A stretch of 64,000 nt of DNA from Pantoea agglomerans. Its GTDB lineage: Bacteria > Pseudomonadota > Gammaproteobacteria > Enterobacterales > Enterobacteriaceae. Shown here piece after piece: positions 27,062-34,757 of this stretch; position 1 is the first letter of the stretch, and every line of letters begins with the position of its first letter. The DNA lies in the NCBI RefSeq assembly GCF_021397715.1, contig NZ_CP090209.1:100786-164785 (forward strand), read 5' to 3'. The position numbers were made by a program, and so were the translations under genes. Under the pieces are notes generated by a model, which saw only the letters and a program-made list of their open reading frames with translations, was not told where the DNA came from and did no database searches.

Positions 27062-29391
27062 AAAATATCACTATCGGGCTGATCGGGAATCCGAATACCG
27101 GCAAGACCACCTTATTCAACCAGCTGACCGGCGCACGCCAGCGGGTCGGTAACTGGGCGGGCGTGACCGTCGAGCGCAAAGAAGGGCAATTTTTTACCGC
27201 TCAGTCAGATGTCCGGCTGGTCGATCTGCCTGGCACCCGTTCCCTCACCACGCTGTCGGCGGAAAGCTCCATCGATGAGAGTATCGCCTGCCAGTATCTC
27301 TATCACGACCACGCCGATTTAGTGATTAACGTGGTCGATGCGTCGAATCTGGAAAGCAATCTGTTCCTGACGTTCCAGCTTCTGGAGCTGGGCGTGCCCT
27401 GCATTGTCGCCCTGAATATGCAGGATATCGCCGCCAGTCAGAATATCAGTATTGATATCGAGGCACTGTCTGTCCGGCTGGGCTGTCCGGTGGTCTCGCT
27501 GACGTCAACCCGGGGTGAAGGGCTGGCCCAGCTTAAAGCGCTGATCGACAATCCGCACCGCTATTCTTCGCCTGAACGGGTGCGCTATCCGGCGAACATT
27601 GAAACGGCTATTCATCAATTGTGCGAACTGATGCCCGCATCGATACATCCTCAGAAACGTTACTGGCTGGCGCTGCAGTTACTGGAAGGGGATATCAACA
27701 GCCAGCAGCTCTGTCCGACGCTGGTGCCGCATCTGGCCGAAATCATTCAACAGGCCGGTGGTGATACCGGCGTGACGATTGCCGATTATCGTTATCGCGC
27801 AATTCATGCCCTGTGTGGTGCTGTCAGTAACATTCATCATGCCGCGCCCGGCAGTCTGACCAGCCAGATCGATAAGGTTGTGCTGAACCGCTGGCTGGGT
27901 ATCCCGATCTTTCTGGCGGTGATGTACGTGATGTTCGTGCTGTCGATTAATATCGGGGCGGCATTACAGCCGCTGTTTGATAGCAGTTCGGTCGCCCTGT
28001 TTATTCATGGCGCGCAGTGGCTGGGCTATGTCTGCCATTTCCCCGCCTGGCTCACCGTCTTTCTGGCGCAGGGCGTTGGGGCAGGTATCAATACCGTGCT
28101 GCCGATCATTCCACAGATTGGCCTGATGTTCCTGTTCCTCTCTTTTCTGGAAGATTCCGGTTATATGGCTCGCGCCGCCTTTGTGATGGATCGTCTGATG
28201 CAGTCACTGGGACTGCCGGGTAAATCCTTTGTCCCGCTGATTGTCGGATTCGGCTGCAATGTTCCTTCGGTGATGGGCGCCAGAACCCTGGACACGCCGC
28301 GTGAGCGACTGCTCACGGTTTTAATCTCACCCTTTATGTCCTGTGGCGCACGGCTGGCCATCTTCGCCGTTTTTGCCGCCACGTTCTTCAGCACGCACGG
28401 TTCCAGCCTGGTTTTTTCACTCTATCTGCTCGGTATTCTGGTGGCGATCGTCACCGGATTAATACTGAAACATACCTTGCTGGGCGGTGAAGCCTCGCCC
28501 TTTATTATGGAGTTGCCGGTTTATCATCGACCTCATCTGAAGAGCCTGCTGATCCAGACCTGGCAGCGGCTGAAAATGTTTGTGGTGCGTGCCGGACGGG
28601 TCATTATCCTTGTCAGTATGCTGATTGGTTTGCTGACCAGCTTCTCGTTCAATGGTCAGCCGGTCGAGGATATCAACCATTCTGCGCTGGCCACCACCAG
28701 CAAAGCGATCACCCCGGTTTTACAACCTATTGGCGTCACTCAGGATAACTGGCAGGCAACGGTGGGATTGGTTAGCGGCATCATGGCGAAAGAGGTGGTG
28801 GTCGGTACACTGAACAGTCTTTATACCAGTGAGGCGATTCAGAACGGTGACTTTAATCCTCAGCAGTTTAATCTGCTGAGCGAGCTGAAGGATTCGGTCA
28901 CCGAGACCTGGACTGGCCTGACTGCCGCGTTAAGCCTGGATGCACTGGCCCATCCTATCGATGCCAGCAAAGGCGATGGCGAAATGGCGGCGAGTCAGAT
29001 GAGCGTGATGTCAGCCAAATTTGGCAGCGGCATTGCGGCCTACAGCTACCTGATCTTTGTGCTGCTGTATGTCCCGTGCGTGTCGGTGATGGGCGCTATC
29101 GCGCGCGAAGCCGGTCGCAACTGGATGCTGTTCTCCTTCTTCTGGGGGCTTAACATCGCCTTCACCACCGCAACGCTGTTTTATCAGAGCGTGACCTTTG
29201 CCGAACATCCCGCCTTCAGCACCACCTGTCTGATTAGCGTTATCGCACTGAACGCGTTGATCTTGTTGGCGATGCGCAAATCGGGTTCCCGGATGAAACA
29301 GCATCCGCTCACGCTGCCTGTCGTCACCAGCGGTTCGGGTTGCAGTGGTAGCTGCAGCGGTTGTGCTAAACAGGATAGCTTCGCGCAGTAA
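27058..29391 (+). CDS. feoB: Ferrous iron transporter FeoB
   Basis: The 777-residue protein has an N-terminal G domain (G1 GNPNTGKTT 10-18, G3 DLPG 56-59, G4 NMQD 120-123), a spacer, and a transporter part with two gate motifs (GFGCNVPSVMGAR and the later FVLLYVPCVSVMGA). It imports Fe2+ across the inner membrane. The C-terminus ends in a short cysteine-rich tail (GCSGSCSGCAK, about 763-773) that could bind iron or a cluster. No feoC follows, unlike in E. coli, where FeoC is the third gene; the tail may partly replace it. The operon ends in a GC-rich hairpin. Confidence 0.96.
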   Translation: MKNITIGLIGNPNTGKTTLFNQLTGARQRVGNWAGVTVERKEGQFFTAQSDVRLVDLPGTRSLTTLSAESSIDESIACQYLYHDHADLVINVVDASNLESNLFLTFQLLELGVPCIVALNMQDIAASQNISIDIEALSVRLGCPVVSLTSTRGEGLAQLKALIDNPHRYSSPERVRYPANIETAIHQLCELMPASIHPQKRYWLALQLLEGDINSQQLCPTLVPHLAEIIQQAGGDTGVTIADYRYRAIHALCGAVSNIHHAAPGSLTSQIDKVVLNRWLGIPIFLAVMYVMFVLSINIGAALQPLFDSSSVALFIHGAQWLGYVCHFPAWLTVFLAQGVGAGINTVLPIIPQIGLMFLFLSFLEDSGYMARAAFVMDRLMQSLGLPGKSFVPLIVGFGCNVPSVMGARTLDTPRERLLTVLISPFMSCGARLAIFAVFAATFFSTHGSSLVFSLYLLGILVAIVTGLILKHTLLGGEASPFIMELPVYHRPHLKSLLIQTWQRLKMFVVRAGRVIILVSMLIGLLTSFSFNGQPVEDINHSALATTSKAITPVLQPIGVTQDNWQATVGLVSGIMAKEVVVGTLNSLYTSEAIQNGDFNPQQFNLLSELKDSVTETWTGLTAALSLDALAHPIDASKGDGEMAASQMSVMSAKFGSGIAAYSYLIFVLLYVPCVSVMGAIAREAGRNWMLFSFFWGLNIAFTTATLFYQSVTFAEHPAFSTTCLISVIALNALILLAMRKSGSRMKQHPLTLPVVTSGSGCSGSCSGCAKQDSFAQ

Positions 29392-29402
29392 TGCGGTTTG
29401 AT

Positions 29403-29441
29403 TCCGCCGCCGGTGGCGATGAACAGGCCGCCGGCGGCGGA
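29403..29441. terminator. GC-rich hairpin between feoB and the TetR gene
   Basis: TCCGCCGCCGG (29403-29413) pairs perfectly with CCGGCGGCGGA (29431-29441). The 11-bp stem lies in the 66-bp gap between convergent genes. It lacks a T-run. Confidence 0.6.
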
Positions 29442-29457
29442 GCTGATCCGGGGCTCC

Positions 29458-30006
29458 TCACGGCCGATCAAGAATGCCCTTACGGCATACCTCAAGGATT
29501 TCATCCGCCAGCGGATCGTTATCCGGACAGGCGCGTGACAGCACCATGGCGCCCACCATCCGGGCGATAGTATTGATTAACGCCGCCCGGTCTGCTGCTG
29601 TTGAATCGCTTTCCGGGGTTAACGCCGCCAGCTGTTTTTCAAGCCCGGCCGCGAAGGCGTGTTTGACCTCGTCCGGCTGGCGAGCCGTATCCGCGCCCAG
29701 TGCCGCCATCATGCAGCCGGTTGCCATTGCATCACGATGACGGCGTGACAGGTAATCCGTGATAAACCCGGCCTTATCCGCCCCTTCAATTTGCGCAGCT
29801 GCGGATGAAAATCCACAGCTCACCGCCTCCGCCATCAGATCGGCTTTTGACTGAAAGTGTTTATAGAAACCACCGTGGGTGAATCCTGCTGCTGACATCA
29901 GTTCTGCCACACCAATGCCGTCATATCCCCTGGCCCGGAACAGTTCCGACGCGGTTTTGACGATATGCGCCCGATTCTCCTGCACCTGCTGTTTCGACAC
30001 TTTCAT
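29458..30006 (-). CDS. TetR-family transcriptional repressor
   Basis: The 182-residue protein has a TetR N-terminal helix-turn-helix: ENRAHIVKTASELFRARGYD, then GVAELMSAAGFTHGGFYKHF. The C-terminal helices should bind an inducer and contain two cysteines in GCMMAALG and ACPDND regions. ATG 30006 has GGAGG ten bases upstream; two ATGs further out lack ribosome sites. It is divergent from an SDR/MDR gene pair, with an inverted-repeat operator candidate in the shared promoter region. The natural reading is that it represses the pair and itself until a reactive carbonyl or quinone arrives. Confidence 0.9.
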   Translation of the reverse strand: MKVSKQQVQENRAHIVKTASELFRARGYDGIGVAELMSAAGFTHGGFYKHFQSKADLMAEAVSCGFSSAAAQIEGADKAGFITDYLSRRHRDAMATGCMMAALGADTARQPDEVKHAFAAGLEKQLAALTPESDSTAADRAALINTIARMVGAMVLSRACPDNDPLADEILEVCRKGILDRP

Positions 30007-30047
30007 TGCTGGCCACCTCCCGTTCATGTTGGCGCCATCATACATTT

Positions 30048-30095
30048 ATGATGATCGTAATCAAAGCGATTGACATTATAGATTATGATCATCAT
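30048..30095. promoter_or_regulatory. Candidate TetR operator and divergent promoters
   Basis: ATGATGATC (30048-30056) faces GATCATCAT (30087-30095), with an inner ATGATCAT palindrome at 30085-30092. A TTGACA lies at 30070-30075, and on the minus strand a TATAAT overlaps 30074-30080. This is the only strong dyad in the 149-bp gap between the TetR and SDR genes, so it is the likely repressor site. Confidence 0.55.
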
Positions 30096-30155
30096 CATTA
30101 ATCATCTGCCAGCCTGCTGACATTGACCACTGAAGACAACATTAAGGGTGCCACT

Positions 30156-31001
30156 ATGACTGTTAAACCTATCGCGCTGGTTACCGGCGCATCGTCCGGT
30201 ATTGGCAGGGTCACCGCGAAGAAACTCATCGCTGCAGGCTATCGGGTTTATGGCACCAGCCGGCGCGGCAGTCAGGCGGGAGATCAGGGTTTCCCCTTAC
30301 TGACGCTGGATGTGACAGAGGATGATTCAGTGACTGCTGTAGTCAGAGAACTATTGCAGCGCGAAGGGCGCATCGACCTGCTGGTAAATAACGCCGGATT
30401 TGGCATCGCGCCGGCAGCCGCAGAAGAGTCTTCAATCGACCAGGCAAAGCATATCTTCGATACCAACTTCCTCGGTATGGTGCGAATGGTGGTTGCCGTG
30501 CTGCCTCAGATGCGCCGCCAGGGCAAGGGTCGCATCATCAATATCGGTTCTGTCATCGGGATCGTGCCGCTGCCCTATGTTGCGCTTTATGCTGCCAGTA
30601 AGCATGCCGTTGAAGGTTACTCCGAATCGCTGGACCATGAACTGCGTACCTACGGAATAAGGGTATCCGTTATCGAGCCCGCCTATACCCGAACCGATTT
30701 TGAAAACAACAGTCAGCTACCGGATCTTCCCCGGGAAGAATTTGCGCCGATACGCAGCAGATTAACCGATATTGTCAGTCAGGCGATGGCGAAAGCAGAT
30801 GAACCTGAAATCGTGGCTGAGGTGATTGTCCAGGTGGCGCAAAGTACCCGACCCAGGCTGCGCTATACCGCAGGCAAACTGGCCACCAGACTGGCCTTAT
30901 TGCGCCGTTTCGCCCCTGCAAGCGTGCTCGATAAAGCGGTACGGAAAAGCCTTCAGCTCGACACCATCAAACCTAAAGGGCACAAAGCCGATGGACAATA
31001 G
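30156..31001 (+). CDS. Short-chain dehydrogenase/reductase
   Basis: The 281-residue protein is a classical SDR: the nucleotide motif TGASSGIG (10-17), NNAG (78-81), catalytic S132, Y145 and K149 (YAASK), and IEPAYTRTDF after the active site. An Arg pair after GTS (SRR) suggests NADPH preference. The substrate is unknown. ATG 30156 has AAGGGTG upstream. Its last 11 bases overlap the next gene, so the two are translated together, under the divergent TetR regulator. Confidence 0.9.
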   Translation: MTVKPIALVTGASSGIGRVTAKKLIAAGYRVYGTSRRGSQAGDQGFPLLTLDVTEDDSVTAVVRELLQREGRIDLLVNNAGFGIAPAAAEESSIDQAKHIFDTNFLGMVRMVVAVLPQMRRQGKGRIINIGSVIGIVPLPYVALYAASKHAVEGYSESLDHELRTYGIRVSVIEPAYTRTDFENNSQLPDLPREEFAPIRSRLTDIVSQAMAKADEPEIVAEVIVQVAQSTRPRLRYTAGKLATRLALLRRFAPASVLDKAVRKSLQLDTIKPKGHKADGQ

Positions 31002-32022
31002 CAACAACCGCGCGTTTACGTTTCAACGCTATGGCAAGTCTCCGCAGTCTGGTTTTCAGCCCGTTACCTTACCTGAGCCGAATGCACACCAGTTGCTGGT
31101 TGAGGTCTATGCGGCCGGCCTTAATCCCATCGATAACCTGATCCCCACCGGCATCTTTAAGCCGGTTCTGCCACTAACCTTGCCGGCCGTTATCGGCAGC
31201 GATCTTGCGGGTATTGTGGTTGCGACAGGCAGTGAAGTAACACGCTTTAAGCCTGGCGATGAGGTGTTTGCCAGCACTTTTGATAGCGACTACGGCTCTC
31301 TGGCTGAATTTACCCTGGTGAATGAGAGTGCGGCCGCACTAAAGCCGGTTAACCTCGATTTTATTCAGGCTGCGTCGCTGCCGATGGTCAGCCTGACCGC
31401 CTGGCAGGCGTTGTTCGAACGTGCCGGCCTGCAACCGGGCCAGAAAGTTTTTATCCCTGCCGGTGCGGGCGGTATCGGTTCGTTTGCTATTCAGCTGGCT
31501 AACCAGTCGGGTGTTACGGTTGCCACCACGACCAGCAGCGCTAATGTTGAGTGGGTGACACGGCTCGGCGCGAATGTGGTCGTGGACTACACAAAAGAGC
31601 GGTTTGAGTCGATTTTGCAGGATTATGATGCGGTGCTGGCTACGCTAAAAGGAGACGAAATCGAAAAGTATCCGGATATTCTCAGGGCTGGCGGGAAGAT
31701 TGTGTCTCTGGTGGGTCCCTTAGATTTCAGCTTTGCTCGTGCCCGACGATTGAACATAATGATTACGGCGATTGCAGGATGGCTTAGCCGCAGAATTAAA
31801 CGGCTGGCGAAAAAACGCGGCGTCGATTACTCGTTTCTTTTTGTCCGGCCTGATGGCCAGCAACTCAGCCAGATAGGTCACTATATTGAGACGGGTCGCA
31901 TCAGGCCCGTTATCGATAGCGTGTTCCCGTTCGAAAAGGCGGCGGCGGCGCTGGAGCATTTGCAGCAGGGACATGCGAAAGGGAAGGTAGTGGTCGCTGT
32001 AAAGAAGGAATCGCGTACTTAA
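30991..32022 (+). CDS. MDR-type NADP-dependent quinone oxidoreductase / enone reductase
   Basis: The 343-residue protein is a zinc-free medium-chain reductase: AYRK-like N-terminus, GSDLAGIVVATGSEVTRFKPGD, then the cofactor motif PAGAGGIGSFAIQLA and a C-terminal FEKAAAALEHLQQGHAKGKV. Such enzymes reduce quinones or alpha,beta-unsaturated carbonyls. No zinc-ligand cysteines appear. ATG 30991 lies within the end of the SDR gene with AAAGGG upstream. Together with the SDR and TetR genes it forms a probable electrophile- or aldehyde-response unit. Confidence 0.88.
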   Translation: MDNSNNRAFTFQRYGKSPQSGFQPVTLPEPNAHQLLVEVYAAGLNPIDNLIPTGIFKPVLPLTLPAVIGSDLAGIVVATGSEVTRFKPGDEVFASTFDSDYGSLAEFTLVNESAAALKPVNLDFIQAASLPMVSLTAWQALFERAGLQPGQKVFIPAGAGGIGSFAIQLANQSGVTVATTTSSANVEWVTRLGANVVVDYTKERFESILQDYDAVLATLKGDEIEKYPDILRAGGKIVSLVGPLDFSFARARRLNIMITAIAGWLSRRIKRLAKKRGVDYSFLFVRPDGQQLSQIGHYIETGRIRPVIDSVFPFEKAAAALEHLQQGHAKGKVVVAVKKESRT

Positions 32023-32231
32023 CCGCTAACGGGCCAGCCTGCAGCGCTTTAGTTATCCTCTGTGACAGGGTCTTTATGACACTGTTACGGCACGCAATCT
32101 GGTCTGGGTGACTCTCTGCGCACGTCACCGATCACCTCTGACATCCGCGTAATATGAATGGATTTTCAGCCGTGGCGGAAAGCGCCCGTTATCCCTTATT
32201 TGTTAATCATATAGGCTCCGCCAGTACCGGC

Positions 32232-32265
32232 TTACACACAGGCTGTCCACTTTTTCTGTGGATAA
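32232..32265. promoter_or_regulatory. DnaA-box-like pair downstream of the recombinase
   Basis: TGTGGATAA at 32257-32265 is a perfect DnaA box on the minus strand (TTATCCACA). TTACACACA at 32232-32240 is an 8-of-9 match on the plus strand. They lie 36-70 bp beyond the stop codon of the Cre-like gene. Whether they act in replication is unknown; no initiator gene or iterons are visible. Confidence 0.4.
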
Positions 32266-32300
32266 CTATCAGCGATAGCAGCACCAGAAACGTTAAGGCG

Positions 32301-33323
32301 TCAGTCTGACGGCTGTTCCATGAGATCCACCATGGCACCTTTATGGGCATCGAGGTGGCGGATATAGCGCATCAGGGTCTCCGGTTTTTTCCAGGTTCCT
32401 TCCTGCATGATCTGGGCGATAGAGTACCCCTTTGCGGCCATATCCTGCGCTGCGCCGACACGCGCACTGTGTCCACTCCAGCCGGTGTAGCGGTTTTTAT
32501 TAGGCTTTACCGGATCGCGCTGGCCCGCAACGGTCCAGGCTCGTGAGAAAATCTGCTCCAGTGCACGCGTACTCAGCGGACTCTCCGCAGCGATTACCTG
32601 ACCAGAGCGGTGCACGGCGCTAAACAGGAAAGCATCTGGCTGACTGGCCAGTCCTGATGCCTGAATCCATGCGTTAAGCCGCTGCGTTGAGTGTGAGCTC
32701 AGCGCTTTCACCAGACCGCCTGTCTGCACCACGGTTTTTGTCCAGCCAACATCAAGAATGATGCGGCCATCCGCGGCGCAGGCCACATCCCGAATCCGCA
32801 GGCGCGCCAGCTCACTGATACGCAACAAAGTGGCATAAGCCACATGCAAAAACGCCAAATCACGTAGCTGCTGTAAACGGACTGAACAACGCCAGTGATG
32901 ATCCAGTTTCAGCAGATCGTCGAGCCTGAACGGTACGGCCTGACCGGCTCGTTCTCCCTTCATCACCGCAACACGATTTATTTTCTTCACCGCGCGAAAA
33001 ACTACCGGCGAATGATTGGGCGCAGGTAATCCGGCGTTACGGTGTAACATCGAGATCAGGGCAGCGTGTGAATTAACGGTGGATGAGGCCCGGCCGCTCT
33101 CTGCCAGGAATGACAGATAATCGCGCAGGTCATCTGAAGCCATCGGCAAAAAACTACGCTGATGTTTTTCCGCCCACTGGCTACAGATACGCATCACGCT
33201 AAGCAGTTGCCGCCAGGTATTCGGCGAAAAGGCCTCTTTGTCCTGAACAAACTGTTGTAGCTGCGCCGTGATGTCGGCATGACCCGACGTACTGACGTTT
33301 GCCAGCTGAGTTAACTTTGTCAT
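32301..33323 (-). CDS. Cre-family tyrosine site-specific recombinase
   Basis: The 340-residue protein aligns nearly end to end with recalled phage P1 Cre: TWRQLLSVMRI, DLRDYLSFL, ATLLRISELARLRIRDV, LSTRALEQIF, GWSGHSARVGAAQDMA and MRYIRHLDAHKGAMV. All catalytic residues are present: R168, K196, H285, R288, W311 and the nucleophile Y320, at offsets of 4-5 from Cre. R253, the counterpart of the lox-contacting Cre R259, is kept. It should cut and rejoin DNA at paired lox-like sites, for example to resolve plasmid dimers. Such a site lies 154 bp upstream of the start codon. The ribosome site before ATG 33323 is weak. Pantoea-derived Cre-type systems (Panto/pox) are known to me; I cannot tell whether this is the same one. 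Confidence 0.93.
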   Translation of the reverse strand: MTKLTQLANVSTSGHADITAQLQQFVQDKEAFSPNTWRQLLSVMRICSQWAEKHQRSFLPMASDDLRDYLSFLAESGRASSTVNSHAALISMLHRNAGLPAPNHSPVVFRAVKKINRVAVMKGERAGQAVPFRLDDLLKLDHHWRCSVRLQQLRDLAFLHVAYATLLRISELARLRIRDVACAADGRIILDVGWTKTVVQTGGLVKALSSHSTQRLNAWIQASGLASQPDAFLFSAVHRSGQVIAAESPLSTRALEQIFSRAWTVAGQRDPVKPNKNRYTGWSGHSARVGAAQDMAAKGYSIAQIMQEGTWKKPETLMRYIRHLDAHKGAMVDLMEQPSD

Positions 33324-33359
33324 CTCTGCTCATCTTTTGTTCTGCGTTGCGATTGATCG

Positions 33360-33416
33360 CGCTACGTGAATTCTGGTGTGCCATACCCCTGAACTGAAGT
33401 CAGAATTGACGTAGCG
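33360..33416. repeat. 16-bp imperfect inverted repeat in the recombinase leader
   Basis: CGCTACGTGAATTCTG (33360-33375) faces CAGAATTGACGTAGCG (33401-33416); 15 of 16 positions pair, with 25 bp between. It lies 37-93 bp before the recombinase start, so it could be an operator or a leader-RNA hairpin limiting expression. It does not resemble the lox arms. Confidence 0.7.
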
Positions 33417-33445
33417 TTGCCATTTTTGAACTGCGTTTTGTGCTT

Positions 33446-33470
33446 GCCTGGTCTAATCGTATGACCAGGC
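33446..33470. repeat. 8-bp inverted repeat left of the lox-like site
   Basis: GCCTGGTC (33446-33453) and GACCAGGC (33463-33470) are a perfect dyad with a 9-bp spacer. It ends 7 bp before the lox-like site and may bind an accessory factor or form a hairpin. Confidence 0.6.
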
Positions 33471-33477
33471 TACTTCT

Positions 33478-33511
33478 CTGGCTTCGTATAAGTACAATTA
33501 TACGAAGCCAG
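33478..33511. other. lox-like recombination site (34 bp)
   Basis: The left arm is CTGGCTTCGTATA (33478-33490), the spacer AGTACAAT (33491-33498) and the right arm TATACGAAGCCAG (33499-33511). This is exactly the 13-8-13 layout of loxP. Each arm matches the loxP arm at 10 of 13 positions, including nine in a row (CTTCGTATA) next to the spacer. The spacer differs from that of loxP and is asymmetric, so the site has a direction. Perfect pairing extends one base beyond each arm. Only one copy is seen in the window. Confidence 0.85.
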
Positions 33512-33513
33512 AA

Positions 33514-33538
33514 GATCAAAGGACAGCGTTCTTTGATC
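33514..33538. repeat. Inverted repeat right of the lox-like site
   Basis: GATCAAAG (33514-33521) pairs with CTTTGATC (33531-33538), and in RNA the stem extends to 11 pairs with a 3-base loop. It starts 2 bp after the lox-like site. No T-run follows, so it is not a typical terminator. Confidence 0.6.
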
Positions 33539-34100
33539 GTTAGTGGTTATCGCTGAGGGAAAGAGCGGGCGATGCCCACTGCTAAATGGCCCGCACTCAA
33601 CACCGCTGATATTGCCAGTCGGACGCGTGCCGGATAATGCTTTATCTAAGATTAATAACCTTATCTGGCAAACAGACAGGCTTAACTTAAAAAAACAATT
33701 AAGACTCCGATGAATAATGATGTTTTTTTGTCATCCTCCCATCTGTAAAATCCAATCGGGAATGAAAATTTAATTCATAAAATTTATAATTTTTAATTAT
33801 CCATCGTTCGTAATAAGATTAACTTCAATGTTTAAATTGAGCTGCCTGTTATCAATTGATAATGATCCCGGACAGGTGTCGATAGTCGGTAGCGTGACCC
33901 ATAACAGGTTACGTCATGTTGCTGCGTAATCATCACCTCTCAAATCAGCATTTAAATCTAAATCCTGAATAAAACAGGAATAAAAAACTAAATACGATAA
34001 TATTGCAGATTTAAGTGTTGCATGAGCATGCCGACAGATATCCTTTATTCATTATATCAGCATCCATTGACGTTTATTCTTAACCGAGGTTTTACTGAAA
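33539..34100. other. AT-rich intergenic region
   Basis: No gene is seen. The stretch from about 33640 to 34090 is clearly richer in A and T than its surroundings, and is a likely target of H-NS. It must hold the promoter of the NTF2-like gene at 34101. Confidence 0.35.
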
Positions 34101-34571
34101 ATGAAAAAAAGTTTATTGTCACTCTGTCTTTTAGGTCTGTTTTGTCTGCCGAAAGTCACCTTAGCCGCTGAACCGGTAAACTGTATTAAAGCCTCAGAAC
34201 AGGATGTAGCGAGTCTGTTTACTAAATGGAATGATTCGCTGGCAACCGGTGATTCAAAGAAAGTTTCAGATTTATATGTCAGCGACGCTGTACTGCTGCC
34301 AACGCTCTCTAATCAGGTCAGACTGACCGATCAGGAACGCATTAATTACTTCAATGACTTCCTGAAAAAAGGACCACAGGGTAAAATTGATTCACGCACC
34401 ATCAGAATTGGTTGTAATAAAGCGATTGATACCGGTGTTTATACCTTCACCTTTAAAGACAATAGCAATGTAACGGCGCGCTATACCTTTACCTATGTCT
34501 GGGACGGTAAGGACTGGAAAATCTCAACGCATCACTCTTCAGCGATGCCGGAAACGGTTACTCATCCCTGA
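34101..34571 (+). CDS. Exported SgcJ/EcaC-type NTF2-like protein
   Basis: The 156-residue protein has a Sec signal (cleavage near TLAA, ~23) and an NTF2-like (DUF4440/SgcJ) fold: EQDVASLFTKWNDSLATGD, VSDLYVSDAVLLPTLS and a final YTFTYVWDGKDWKISTHHSS. Two cysteines in the mature part may form a disulfide. Family members are often periplasmic and of unknown function; enzyme activity is not implied. Codon use is more AT-rich than in most neighbours. A clear hairpin follows its stop. Confidence 0.85.
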   Translation: MKKSLLSLCLLGLFCLPKVTLAAEPVNCIKASEQDVASLFTKWNDSLATGDSKKVSDLYVSDAVLLPTLSNQVRLTDQERINYFNDFLKKGPQGKIDSRTIRIGCNKAIDTGVYTFTFKDNSNVTARYTFTYVWDGKDWKISTHHSSAMPETVTHP

Positions 34572-34596
34572 AATAAGCCCTCGCTCCGTTAATAGC

Positions 34597-34635
34597 CAGC
34601 GAGTTTCAGCCTGAAACTCGCTGATTTATCTGTTA
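34597..34635 (+). terminator. Terminator of the NTF2-like gene
   Basis: CAGCGAGTTTCAG (34597-34609) and CTGAAACTCGCTG (34611-34623) form a long stem, followed by ATTTATCTGTTA. It starts 26 bp past the stop codon. Confidence 0.75.
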
Positions 34636-34718
34636 CCTCTCTTATCCTCGTATGGCCCGAAAATCCGCGAATAACTACCCAATCGCCACCCGTTTCAATT
34701 CACGTTGAATAGTGAAAG

Positions 34719-34740
34719 AAAAAAGGGGCGAACGCCCCCG
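34719..34740 (-). terminator. Intrinsic terminator of the autotransporter gene
   Basis: On the minus strand a CGGGGGCG/CGCCCC stem is followed by six Ts. It begins 18 bp past the autotransporter stop codon. Confidence 0.85.
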
Positions 34741-34757
34741 AAAAAGAAATATATCCG

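Noticed and set aside
33199..33384. Minus-strand frame of 61 codons overlapping the recombinase start in another frame
   Set aside because: The ribosome site is wrongly spaced and the sequence is low in coding character; at most a leader frame.
33478..33511. Reading the lox-like site as a promoter because its minus strand contains TATAAT
   Set aside because: No -35 element at proper spacing; the 13-8-13 dyad beside a Cre homologue explains the sequence better, though a promoter overlap is not excluded.
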